Shown here: positions 16,772 to 25,088 of the stretch, piece after piece | Layout of the letters: every line of letters starts with the position of its first letter | Position numbering within the stretch: the first letter of the stretch is position 1 | DNA from: Phycisphaerales bacterium | GTDB taxonomy: Bacteria; Planctomycetota; Phycisphaerae; Phycisphaerales; SM1A02 | Assembly: GCA_029268515.1 (NCBI GenBank) | Contig: JAQWNP010000012.1 | Span: 1-64,000, forward strand | Length of the DNA stretch: 64,000 nt | Direction of reading: 5' to 3' | The notes under the pieces: model-generated | Told to the model about the DNA's origin: nothing | Database searches by the model: none | What the model saw: the letters and a program-made list of their open reading frames with translations, nothing else | Program-made: the position numbers and the translations under genes

Positions 16772-17098
16772 ATGTACGCCATCGTCGAAGACAGCGGAAC
16801 TCAGATCAGAATGACCGAAGGCGAGGTCATTGATATCGATCTACGTGACCTTGGCGAAAAAGCCAAGACGGTCACATTCGATCGCGTCCTTCTTGTCAGC
16901 GATACCAACAAGAAGAGTGCTGCCAAGGTGGGCCAACCTTATCTTGATGGCGCATCAGTAAAAGCTGACGTTCTTGACCAAATCAAAGATGACAAAATTG
17001 ATGTCATCAAGTTCAAACGTCGCAAGGGCTACAAGCGTAAACAAGGCCACCGCCAAGGCTACCTGCGTGTACGTGTAAGCAAGATCACTGCTGCCTAA
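16772..17098 (+). CDS. rplU: Large ribosomal subunit protein bL21
   Basis: 108 aa, the usual length. It opens MYAIVEDSGTQIRMTEGEV and ends with the conserved 23S rRNA-binding tail FKRRKGYKRKQGHRQGYLRV. An AGGAG at 16761-16765 sits 6 bases before the ATG. In most bacteria rplU is followed by rpmA (bL27) and often obg; here the next gene, 61 bases away, is on the other strand, so rplU is monocistronic and rpmA must be elsewhere. A structured leader precedes it. Confidence 0.97.
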   Translation: MYAIVEDSGTQIRMTEGEVIDIDLRDLGEKAKTVTFDRVLLVSDTNKKSAAKVGQPYLDGASVKADVLDQIKDDKIDVIKFKRRKGYKRKQGHRQGYLRVRVSKITAA

Positions 17099-17159
17099 AA
17101 CTGCGGCCACCAGTATCTCAAAAAGAATACCGCTACTCATATTGCCAACGCGTGTGGCG

Positions 17160-17843
17160 TTATTGCAGCGCCGCTGCGCTCTTTAGTCGCTGCAATGCTA
17201 ACTGGAACGCTGAATAGGAACCCCTCGATCGCACTAACCAGGGAACACCCAATCGGTCAGTCACTAATTGACTAGTTCCATAATAAAACCGGCGCGTCTC
17301 CCTTGCATTATCGACTGCGCTGGCAATACCAGTCAACTGAGCCGGCGAAAGAAGATCTTGAAAACCTGGACTTGACGTCGCCAGGCGCAGCGTTGCATCC
17401 CGCAACGAAATGCGAGTTTCGCTGGACCAGAACGGCGAAACAGTCATCGCAAAACCGCCCCCTTGATAAATACCAACCTCGCCATCTACAAAAAGGATGT
17501 AACGAATACTTGCATTCGTGGCAGACGAGTCAATCGGTGTCATCCCGGGAAGAGGTGTCCACAGAATAGTTACATGAACAATCTGGCCATCTTCAATCTC
17601 GCCCTTGAGCAGACTTTCTGTTGAGACGGTGCTCATCCAAAAGGTTGCCTCTGTGTACTCGTCACCAGAAAAGACCACCTGGGAAAAATCCGCCGAAAGG
17701 ACGACCGGGTCATCACGCAGGCTACTGGCATAAAAAGTACCGGCGGGCACAACTGCTTCATAAACAAGTTGAGGCGAGCAGCCTCCGGTGGTTACGGCAA
17801 ATATCCAGAACAAGACGATCGCCAGTTGTCGCACAGGTCGCAT
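17160..17843 (-). CDS. Uncharacterised lipoprotein
   Basis: I chose ATG 17843 over TTG 17861 because it directly starts the signal peptide; GGGA lies 7 bases upstream. The product is about 227 aa. The signal ends in a lipobox (AVTTGGC), so the mature protein is lipid-anchored in the envelope. The mature part is beta-rich with no family I recognise; it contains SADFSQVVFSGDEYTEATFW and a later ARETRRFYYGTSQLV segment. It lies 42 bases downstream of the amidohydrolase-like gene on the same strand and may be cotranscribed with it. No function is proposed. Confidence 0.6.
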   Translation of the reverse strand: MRPVRQLAIVLFWIFAVTTGGCSPQLVYEAVVPAGTFYASSLRDDPVVLSADFSQVVFSGDEYTEATFWMSTVSTESLLKGEIEDGQIVHVTILWTPLPGMTPIDSSATNASIRYILFVDGEVGIYQGGGFAMTVSPFWSSETRISLRDATLRLATSSPGFQDLLSPAQLTGIASAVDNARETRRFYYGTSQLVTDRLGVPWLVRSRGSYSAFQLALQRLKSAAALQ

Positions 17844-17885
17844 CCTTAATTCCCATGCCAAATCAAAGATCAGCAGGGAGGACTA

Positions 17886-18806
17886 TCAATCCGTCAATTG
17901 ATTGCCTACTTCGGAAATCACAGGTATTTCCCTGTCGATCTCCACTTGAGGCGTGGGTAACTCAACATCAATGCCCAGACATGCCAGGCTATTGCGCTCA
18001 ACAATATCACGAACGAGCGAACGAGGCACATTTGGCAAGCCTGTGCCCTGACTAAACTGGTTGACTGAGTACATGTACTCAATGGCCTTGGCGGGCGTCT
18101 CTCGAGGAAATCCGGAGCCAAACAGCAGTTTGTTCATGACACCGAGACTTTGGGCCGACAGAAGCGCCTGATAGAGCTGCCATGGCGAAGATGCGACGCC
18201 AGCGACGTCAGCATAGATACCGGAATGCTTATCTAACAGCAGCAGCGTTTCATCAATCCATGGGTGGCCCAGGTGCCCAATGAGGATAGAGAGATCAGGA
18301 TAGTTCCTCGCAACCTCATCCCAGAGCATTGGTCGCCCAAATTCCAGCACAGCCTGTGTATCCATTGGCGCATGAAGTGTGATGAAGATTGGCATGCCGA
18401 GCTCGCAACAGCGCTCGTAGACTCGCATCGCCTGAGAGTGAGTAGGGTGAAACCCCTGGCCGGCAGGTGACATCGTCACGCCAACAAGCCCTAGGTCGCT
18501 GATCTGATTGATCTGACCAACAGGATCATCCATCAGGGGATCGACAGCACCTATTCCAAGCCTCGCCTTCGGCTTCGCCGCGACATATTCAGCCACCAGC
18601 TCATTTGGAACAAGGGCACCGGTTCGCTGTGAACGGTATCCCAGGACCACACTGATATCGACGCACTGCATTTCTCTTTCATGTCTCTGAGGGGCGCCAT
18701 CAGAGCGACCAGACTGCTGCTTATCTCGCTCTCGAAACAAGGCCGCCACGTTCGGCCCCAGTTGGTCAAGATGGGACCAGATCTGAGTATGAAGATCAAT
18801 GATCAT
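17886..18806 (-). CDS. Amidohydrolase-2 (ACMSD-like fold) protein with missing metal ligands
   Basis: 306 aa. The overall strand order of the amidohydrolase_2 family is visible: MIIDLHTQIW at the start, GLVGVTMSPAGQGFHP, MPIFITLHAP, LSILIGHLGHPWID and LLFGSGFPRETP. Two usual metal-site residues are altered: the HxH reads HTQ (Q8 in place of His) and the C-terminal GSD(Y/F)P motif reads GSGFP (G232 in place of the catalytic Asp). The central His residues are kept. It is either a divergent hydrolase or decarboxylase using another geometry, or a non-catalytic relative. It stands alone and is not part of the ACMSD operon 8 kb away. Confidence 0.7.
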   Translation of the reverse strand: MIIDLHTQIWSHLDQLGPNVAALFRERDKQQSGRSDGAPQRHEREMQCVDISVVLGYRSQRTGALVPNELVAEYVAAKPKARLGIGAVDPLMDDPVGQINQISDLGLVGVTMSPAGQGFHPTHSQAMRVYERCCELGMPIFITLHAPMDTQAVLEFGRPMLWDEVARNYPDLSILIGHLGHPWIDETLLLLDKHSGIYADVAGVASSPWQLYQALLSAQSLGVMNKLLFGSGFPRETPAKAIEYMYSVNQFSQGTGLPNVPRSLVRDIVERNSLACLGIDVELPTPQVEIDREIPVISEVGNQLTD

Positions 18807-18968
18807 GGGTTCGGTACTCCAGTGAGATCAAATGGATCCCCAAAACTAGGGGGCCCGGAAAGAGTTGATCGGCTAGCTGCTTCAGACTTCGAGAATTGTA
18901 TACCTCAGAGAAAGAAACCATACCCCTGGTTTTTCTGAAAAAGCCATGATTGACGAGGTAACCACCAC

Positions 18969-19838
18969 TCAGAGCCTCTCAAGCATCTTCTGATAGGCAC
19001 CCCGACCAGTTTTATATTCAGGATTATTCACCGCAAACGCATACCGACCTCTCAGCAACCTCGTAATGGTTTCAATCCGCGTATCGGGATGAGGGTGCGT
19101 TGAGAGAAACTCTGGGGGCAAACCGCCCTCGGAAGCCTCGCCCAGAACCCGAAGAACATCGACCATACCCTCGGGATCGTAACCAGCTTCCACCATGTAG
19201 CGAACCCCCAAGGTGTCGGCTTCAGATTCATGGTCGCGACTGAAGTTAAGCAAATACATCTGGCCACCCACATTGACAAAGAGGGGCACATAGGAGGCGA
19301 TGCCATCTTGATCTTGCCCGACCGCAATCCCGACACCGGCGATCACAGCGCCCGCAACGGTGGAGTGAGAAATCTGCTCATCAATGTGTTGCCCTGTGAC
19401 ATGTCCAATCTCATGAGCCAAAACACCGGCGAGCGCTGACTCTGAATCGAGACGCTCCAACAATCCTCGGGTAATAAATGTTTGCCCTCCTGGGAGCGCA
19501 AAAGCATTGATCACATCAGAATCAAGAACCGTGAAGGTCCAAGGCAGATCCTGATATTGCCCCTCAACTTGCTGAACGATGTTTTTGCCAACCTTGGTGA
19601 CATATTTCTGGACTGCTGAATTGCGGAGCTTTCCCCCATATGTTTTGATTAACTCCGGCGCTGCCTCACGCCCAATGGCAATTTCTTGACTCTGACTCAG
19701 GACCAGCAGCTGACTGCGCCCAGTCGCGGGATTCTTCGTACAGCCGCCTAAACTAATTAAGGCCACACAAACCGCGGCCCCAATTCGGCAATGGATTGAT
19801 CTCTTTGGCCGGACGTCTGGCTTGGTTCGCTTACTCAT
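18969..19838 (-). CDS. M48-family zinc metalloprotease, lipoprotein
   Basis: 289 aa. The N-terminal signal ends in the lipobox SLGGC (C33), so the enzyme is anchored in the envelope. The zinc site HEIGH is at residues 142-146 (AGVLAHEIGHVTGQH), with the third ligand probably the Glu in FSRDHESEADTLG. The preceding NAFALPGGQTFITRGLL is a family signature. This is the LoiP/YcaL/BepA-like group that degrades or helps assemble outer membrane proteins. It is a single gene; a weak hairpin (TGGTTTTTC/GAAAAAGCCA, 18927-18946) lies just after the stop and could end its transcript. Confidence 0.88.
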   Translation of the reverse strand: MSKRTKPDVRPKRSIHCRIGAAVCVALISLGGCTKNPATGRSQLLVLSQSQEIAIGREAAPELIKTYGGKLRNSAVQKYVTKVGKNIVQQVEGQYQDLPWTFTVLDSDVINAFALPGGQTFITRGLLERLDSESALAGVLAHEIGHVTGQHIDEQISHSTVAGAVIAGVGIAVGQDQDGIASYVPLFVNVGGQMYLLNFSRDHESEADTLGVRYMVEAGYDPEGMVDVLRVLGEASEGGLPPEFLSTHPHPDTRIETITRLLRGRYAFAVNNPEYKTGRGAYQKMLERL

Positions 19839-19953
19839 GATGCATAATCACCTTAATTTGGGGCACTCAGGGCCAGCCAGCACGCTCCACCTCAAACCAC
19901 AAGATATGACTTGATCGGCGCTTCCATTGATTTCTCCTCTATGATTACAACTG

Positions 19954-20733
19954 ATGGGCAATTCACCACAACAAACTGGCTGGTCCACAAGTGATCTACA
20001 AGCAGACCCGCATGGCAATGCTGGTAAGGCTGAGAAAGTCAGCGACATGTTCACGGCCATTGCCCCACATTATGACCTCAATAATCGGCTTCACTCCTTT
20101 GGCCGAGATCAAGCTTGGCGACGGGCTTTGGTCAGAAGGGCCTCCGTAAAACCTTCAGATCGAATCCTTGATATCGCATGTGGCACCGGTGACCTCACCG
20201 AAGCTTTCGCACGCTCGAATCCTACTTCCGTGACAGGCATGGACTTCAACCAAGCCATGCTCGATGTTGCCAACCAGAAAATGACGAGGCGTCGCTGGCC
20301 CACACACCCCACCTATGTTCTTGGGGATGCCATGGACCTCCCTTTTGAATCCGGCAGCTTTGACATCTTGAGCATTGCCTTTGGCATTCGCAATGTCACC
20401 TCACCTGAGGCTGCAATCCGCGAGTTCCACCGTGTCTTAGCGCCTGGTGGCCGACTGCTTGTACTCGAATTTTCTGAACCACAATTCACACCTTTTCGTT
20501 TGCTCAATCATTTCTACTGTCACCATGTGATGCCTCGGACTGCAAGCTGGATTGCGCGGGACCGATCTGGTGCATACCGCTATCTTCCTCGATCAATTGA
20601 AACTTTTATGTCACGCAAAAAGATGCTGGACTTACTCGAATCAGGCGGCTTTAGTGACCTAAGCGTGCATCCCATGACCATGGGTATTTGCTGTATTTAT
20701 CAAGGACTTCGATGCGAGAACAACAAAGGATGA
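19954..20733 (+). CDS. ubiE: Demethylmenaquinone/ubiquinone-type C-methyltransferase (UbiE/MenG)
   Basis: 259 aa SAM-dependent methyltransferase for the last step of menaquinone (or a shared step of ubiquinone) synthesis. Signatures are MFTAIAPHYDLNNRLHSFG near residue 32, the SAM loop ILDIACGTGDLTEAF, GDAMDLPFESGSFD, and the second family motif REFHRVLAPGGRLLVLEFSEP. The N-terminus is about 25 residues longer than usual, so the true start may be further in. The next gene, msrP, begins 10 bases later. A menaquinone role is the more likely for this phylum, but the sequence does not settle it. Confidence 0.92.
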   Translation: MGNSPQQTGWSTSDLQADPHGNAGKAEKVSDMFTAIAPHYDLNNRLHSFGRDQAWRRALVRRASVKPSDRILDIACGTGDLTEAFARSNPTSVTGMDFNQAMLDVANQKMTRRRWPTHPTYVLGDAMDLPFESGSFDILSIAFGIRNVTSPEAAIREFHRVLAPGGRLLVLEFSEPQFTPFRLLNHFYCHHVMPRTASWIARDRSGAYRYLPRSIETFMSRKKMLDLLESGGFSDLSVHPMTMGICCIYQGLRCENNKG

Positions 20734-20743
20734 CCACTCGGCC

Positions 20744-21817
20744 ATGACAAAGAAAACCGACCACAAATGGCAAACATCACTCACCAGTGACGCGCGTACC
20801 ACTTCGCCTGACATCGTTTTTTCTCGCCGCTCAGTCCTTAAGACAATGGCGATCAGCGCTGGCGCCGGAATGGCCTTAGAGATGAGCGCCTGCGCCGCCA
20901 ATGCACAGTCTGACGACCTGACGAGCGCCGAGCAGGCCAAAGTCACGGCGCCGCCATTGCAATGGCCGGCAGGCGCAACAGTCACAGAAAACAAGTCGTT
21001 CCCGCTACCAAAGACGGTTCCACAAAAAACCACGAAGAAAATCGTATCTGCTTCACATAATAATTTCTATGAGTTCTTGCCAGGACAAGGCGGCTTCGTC
21101 TATCCGTTAACAGACAAGTTCGAGGTCACACCCTGGAAAATAGAAGTCACAGGCCAATGCAACAAGCCACAGACATTTGATCTTGATGACATCATTAAAC
21201 TTGGCCTTGAAGAACGACTCTACACATTCCGCTGTGTTGAGCGATGGGCCATGAATGTGCCTTGGGTTGGCTCGCCACTTTCCAAACTGCTAGAAAAAGT
21301 CGAGCCAAAATCAGATGCCAAGTATGTCGCATTCGTCTCGGCAGATCGACCAGCACAAATGCCAGGCATCCGAATGGGTGGCGCTGGTTACCAGTGGCCA
21401 TACCATGAAGCTCTTCGCATGGATGAAGCCATGAATGAACTGGCAATGTTGGTCACTGGCATGTATGGGCAGCCACTCTTAAAGCAGAATGGAAGCCCAG
21501 TGCGAATCATTGTCCCTTGGAAGTATGGATACAAGAATCCAAAGTCAATCGTCCGGATTGAGTTGACGGAAAAGCAGCCAGCAACCTTCTGGTCAGGTGG
21601 ACCGTACAAGAGTGAGTATGGTTTTCTTTCAAATGTTAATCCAAACATACCGCACCCACGATGGCCTCAATCAACCTCGTTCTGGCTCGGTTCTAAACCT
21701 CGAGAAACATTCCCAACACCAATCTTCAATGGCTATGGAAAGTACGTTTCTCACCTCTATCCAGATGAACCCACCACACCACAGAAACCATTAACACGCA
21801 GCGAGACTGCTCGCTAG
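20744..21817 (+). CDS. msrP: Protein-methionine-sulfoxide reductase catalytic subunit (molybdopterin)
   Basis: 357 aa. A Tat-type signal, SRRSVLK at residues 27-33 followed by a hydrophobic stretch, directs export of the folded enzyme to the periplasm. The Moco-ligand cysteine is in TFRCVERWAMNVPW (C164). LPGQGGFVYPLTDKFEVTPW and RIIVPWKYGYKNPKSIVRI are hallmarks of MsrP/YedY. It repairs oxidised methionine in envelope proteins. The membrane partner MsrQ is not adjacent, so electrons must come from an unlinked donor. It is 10 bases downstream of ubiE, so expression may be linked to quinone synthesis. Confidence 0.93.
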   Translation: MTKKTDHKWQTSLTSDARTTSPDIVFSRRSVLKTMAISAGAGMALEMSACAANAQSDDLTSAEQAKVTAPPLQWPAGATVTENKSFPLPKTVPQKTTKKIVSASHNNFYEFLPGQGGFVYPLTDKFEVTPWKIEVTGQCNKPQTFDLDDIIKLGLEERLYTFRCVERWAMNVPWVGSPLSKLLEKVEPKSDAKYVAFVSADRPAQMPGIRMGGAGYQWPYHEALRMDEAMNELAMLVTGMYGQPLLKQNGSPVRIIVPWKYGYKNPKSIVRIELTEKQPATFWSGGPYKSEYGFLSNVNPNIPHPRWPQSTSFWLGSKPRETFPTPIFNGYGKYVSHLYPDEPTTPQKPLTRSETAR

Positions 21818-21892
21818 CCATCCTTTCCAAGATTCTCTTTTGAACAGTTTTTGCGTCGCGTCTTAAGAATCGCCGATATAGATAGTGACTTC

Positions 21893-23230
21893 ATGGCAAC
21901 AATCATTCAGAAGTACGGCGGCTCCTCACTCAGCGACCCAGAGCGCATTATGCAATGTGCAGCTCGGGCCCATGCGGTCTCTCAGCAGGGGCACCAAGTC
22001 GTTGTGGTTGTCTCGGCAATGGGGCGTACCACCGATCATCTTCTTGATCTCGCCCGACAGGTCAGCCATCATCCAGGACGTATCGAGCTCGATACGCTGA
22101 TGGCCACCGGCGAGCAGGTCTCCACAGCCCTCATGGCCATGGCTCTCAAGGATCATGGGGCTGATGCCATTTGTCTGACAGGGCGTCAGTTGGGCATTAC
22201 CACGGACGACGCCCATGGCCGGGCACGAGTCCAGTCCGTCGACCGTGCTGGAATACAAGCCCATTTAGATGCTGGGCGGGTCGTGGTCGCAGCTGGCTTC
22301 CAAGGCGTGACCAACGAGGGCCATATCACCACGCTCGGTCGTGGTGGCTCAGACATTACTGCCGTGGTATTGGCCGCCACGTTGGGGGTTGGTACCCAAA
22401 AAGAGCCCTATTCTGATACCGAACTCAAAAGTGGGGGGGCACATGAGGCCCCATCCGGCACCTGTGAGATCCTGACAGATGTCGATGGCATCTACACAGC
22501 AGACCCACGGCATGTCACCAATGCACGCCGACTTGATGAAATCCCATACGAGCTCATGGTCGAGCTCGCAACTCTTGGTGCGGCGGTTGTACACCCTCGC
22601 GCCGTCATGATTGCGCAACGCTATGGCGTGCCGGTCCATGTCAGGCATAGTGCCTTGCCAGGCCCGGGAACGCGGATCGTAAAGGAGTCACACCTCATGG
22701 AAGAGGTTGCTGTTATCGGTGGCGCTTTGACGCCAGATCTTGCTCGAATTCATGTGAGAGGCCTCCCAGGCGACGCAAGTGCCCACGCGTCGTTTTACGA
22801 GCGCCTCGATGAAGCCGATCTCCTCATTCACGACCTTTCACAGCACTCCAGGGCCACCGGAGATCCCGCAGATTCTGCAGTGCGATTCACGGTTGCTCGC
22901 GAGAACCTTCAGGAGACGCGTGAGATGGTTGATCAGGCCCTGGCCGACTATGGCCAAGTCGATGTCCATGTGGAGATAGACCTTGCCCGAGTCTCCGTGG
23001 TTGGTGCCCACCTTGGCTCCAGCTCAAAAGGCACAGCTACCATGCTCAGTAGCCTTGCAGAGGCCGGCATCAATGTCTCAGCCATTACAACGACGCCAGT
23101 CAAAATCTCATGTCTTGTCAGGGAGGCCGATGGCCCCAACGCCCTGAAGGTCATCCACGATGCATTCCGCCTGGACACCCAACCACAACAGCGGGCTGGC
23201 ACAGAGACACGACAAGCCCGGGCTAATTAG
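21893..23230 (+). CDS. lysC: Aspartate kinase with C-terminal ACT domains
   Basis: 445 aa from ATG 21893 (the frame opens with TTG at 21851, but this start gives the canonical MATIIQKYGGSS). It phosphorylates L-aspartate, the first step to Lys, Thr and Met. The kinase domain covers residues 1-250 (ATGEQVSTALMAMAL, GRGGSDITAVVLAA, TDVDGIYTADPR). Two ACT regulatory domains cover about 275-430 (VSVVGAHLGSS, LAEAGINVSAITTTPVKISCLV). Residues about 165-190 form an insertion (QKEPYSDTELKSGGAHE) between the GRGGSD helix and the TDVDG strand. It stands alone on the plus strand, with no asd or dapA nearby. Confidence 0.93.
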   Translation: MATIIQKYGGSSLSDPERIMQCAARAHAVSQQGHQVVVVVSAMGRTTDHLLDLARQVSHHPGRIELDTLMATGEQVSTALMAMALKDHGADAICLTGRQLGITTDDAHGRARVQSVDRAGIQAHLDAGRVVVAAGFQGVTNEGHITTLGRGGSDITAVVLAATLGVGTQKEPYSDTELKSGGAHEAPSGTCEILTDVDGIYTADPRHVTNARRLDEIPYELMVELATLGAAVVHPRAVMIAQRYGVPVHVRHSALPGPGTRIVKESHLMEEVAVIGGALTPDLARIHVRGLPGDASAHASFYERLDEADLLIHDLSQHSRATGDPADSAVRFTVARENLQETREMVDQALADYGQVDVHVEIDLARVSVVGAHLGSSSKGTATMLSSLAEAGINVSAITTTPVKISCLVREADGPNALKVIHDAFRLDTQPQQRAGTETRQARAN

Positions 23231-23372
23231 GCGACAGACCACTTGATCGAGAACTCGAAAGCCCAAAGCCCTTTTAGAGCCCACTGAGTCCATTTAACAT
23301 AATATGTATTATCGGCGGCCTAGGCTGGTGATACTGCCAGGGCTGATTCTGAGCTTGGGCCCCAGGATCGCC

Positions 23373-24488
23373 TTACTGGCTCGCTTGAACCATTCGCTCC
23401 ATCAGATCATCAAGTCTTGCGACGGCCGCCTGGGCTCTTGCAGGCTCCAGGTGCTGGGCGATTTCACGACGAAGATCAGATGGACAGGCAGGCGGATTCG
23501 TTGGCGCGAGTCCTTGGGCTTGGGTTGGAAGCAACTCAGGATAACTCAATCGGTTTGGAAGCCACGGCAAGCACCCAGCAAACAAAGCTTCGACGACGGC
23601 AATCCCAAAGAACTCATGGTCAGCCGTCGAGAGCACCCAGTCGGCTTTATTGAGGAGGCTCCAATAGTCGCAACGCTCAGGAACATAACCCCAGTGTTCA
23701 ATCCGTCCAGCCAAAGATTGTTTCAGTTGCCGCATTGATGGTGGGATGTCTCGAAAAGACTCTCCGAGAATGATCCACCTTAGATCCAAGGGCTCGGATA
23801 AACGCATCGCTATTTCCAAAAGCTCATCAGGCCCCTTGTCGTGCTCCCAACGATGTGGCCAAACCACCAAAGTCGGCTTGTTAATACCACGCTCAAGGCG
23901 ATCGGGCTCTAAATCTTCGGGCACCTCAACAGGTGGCCATGCGACTTGAGCATTTGACTCAATGCGATCGATAAGGCTGCCTAGCTCGGCATCTGGACTA
24001 TGGGCAACCAAGGCACGAATGCCCTCTATAAAACTATGGCGGTTGAAACGAGAATTGAACAGCACCATGTCTGCTGCAGCGCAACTCGTAAGATTGGTGA
24101 GAGCAAATTGGGCATCCCATGTTTTCTGGGCTTCTTTTTCGACGCCTTCGATTCGACGGCTTGGGTAAGCAGCCTGGTTCTCGTGAAGATAGAACGCGAC
24201 GGGAATCATTCGCATTGGTGATGGCAAGCCTGCCCTGAGGTCACCGAGATTCAACAAGCTGGTCGCAAAAACTGCATCAAAACGTTGCTGCTCTATCTCT
24301 TGCCCCAGCAATCGTATTTGTTGCAAGAGCTCAAGGCTGCCCAACCTCATTCGCCATTTCCATGCTCGTCCGGGGCGCGTCAGCCATCTCCACTGATGCC
24401 GAGAGTGCCGTGATATTGCTTGCCGAGTTGCCTGGTGTGACCCCGTATCAAATGGCTCAAATGCGAGTATAGAAAGCGACTGTCCCAT
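23373..24488 (-). CDS. GT4-type glycosyltransferase, tRNA-queuosine alpha-mannosyltransferase homologue (DUF3524/GTDC1-like)
   Basis: 371 aa. The N-terminal half shows the DUF3524 signature: ILAFEPFDTGSHQA at residues 7-20, WKWRMRLGSLEL near 43-54, and FYLHENQAAYP near 99-109. The C-terminal GT4 half has WPHRWEHDKGPDE (210-222), and EFFGIAVVEALFAGCLPWLP for nucleotide-sugar binding. In animals this family (QTMAN/GTDC1) mannosylates queuosine in tRNA-Asp. Bacterial homologues are less well characterised, so the acceptor here is inferred. It is convergent with lysC and divergent from the Fur-like gene. No queuosine biosynthesis genes are adjacent. Confidence 0.75.
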   Translation of the reverse strand: MGQSLSILAFEPFDTGSHQATRQAISRHSRHQWRWLTRPGRAWKWRMRLGSLELLQQIRLLGQEIEQQRFDAVFATSLLNLGDLRAGLPSPMRMIPVAFYLHENQAAYPSRRIEGVEKEAQKTWDAQFALTNLTSCAAADMVLFNSRFNRHSFIEGIRALVAHSPDAELGSLIDRIESNAQVAWPPVEVPEDLEPDRLERGINKPTLVVWPHRWEHDKGPDELLEIAMRLSEPLDLRWIILGESFRDIPPSMRQLKQSLAGRIEHWGYVPERCDYWSLLNKADWVLSTADHEFFGIAVVEALFAGCLPWLPNRLSYPELLPTQAQGLAPTNPPACPSDLRREIAQHLEPARAQAAVARLDDLMERMVQASQ

Positions 24489-24564
24489 CGCCCCACTGTA
24501 CCTTTACATTCCCAAATGCACCTACTGCCACCATAGTTGCTCGCACCGCGTTACACTTTCCACT

Positions 24565-25062
24565 GTGACGAACGAACCTCAGCCATCAATTTCTCTTCCA
24601 GAATCAATCGACCTCGCTGCCATGACGCCGCTGTGTTCGATCTTTCGTCGCTACTTGAAATCTCAAAATCTCAAGTACACGCCTGAGCGAGCTGACATAC
24701 TCAATGCGATTATTGAACGCGATGAGATTTTTGAAGCGGACGAACTGATGCGAACACTTCGGTCACAAGGCCACCGTGTCTCCAAGGCAACCATCTATCG
24801 AACAATCAAGCTACTACAAGACGCCGGAATCATTACTGGCGCCCTTTTTGACTCAAAGCAAGAGCACTACCAACTCATCTATGGCCGCTCTCCGATCGAT
24901 ACTATGGTTTGCATCAAGACGGGCAAGACTCGGCAATTCAATGCCCCCGAACTCAACGCACTCCGAGATCGTCTGTGCAAAGAGGCTGGCTGGAGTGCTG
25001 TTGGCCACCGCTTCCAAATCTATGGCATTAGCGAAGAAGCCCAAAGCACCACCAGCGACTAA
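24565..25062 (+). CDS. Fur-family transcriptional regulator with degenerate metal sites
   Basis: 165 aa, GTG start at 24565. The N-terminal winged helix is intact: LKYTPERADILNAI, FEADELMRTLRSQGHRVSKATIYRTIKLLQDAGII (residues 36-90). The dimerisation part departs from canonical Fur: the His-rich HHDH sensor reads SPID (109-112), the first CxxC reads CIKTG (116-120), and the C-terminal CxxC is absent. EHY (100-102) is retained. A typical iron- or zinc-sensing mechanism therefore looks unlikely, and the signal is unknown. It is convergent with the TsaE-YacG gene (26 bases between stops). Confidence 0.85.
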   Translation: MTNEPQPSISLPESIDLAAMTPLCSIFRRYLKSQNLKYTPERADILNAIIERDEIFEADELMRTLRSQGHRVSKATIYRTIKLLQDAGIITGALFDSKQEHYQLIYGRSPIDTMVCIKTGKTRQFNAPELNALRDRLCKEAGWSAVGHRFQIYGISEEAQSTTSD

Positions 25063-25088
25063 GTCATCGCATCGCACTCAGCACTGAC

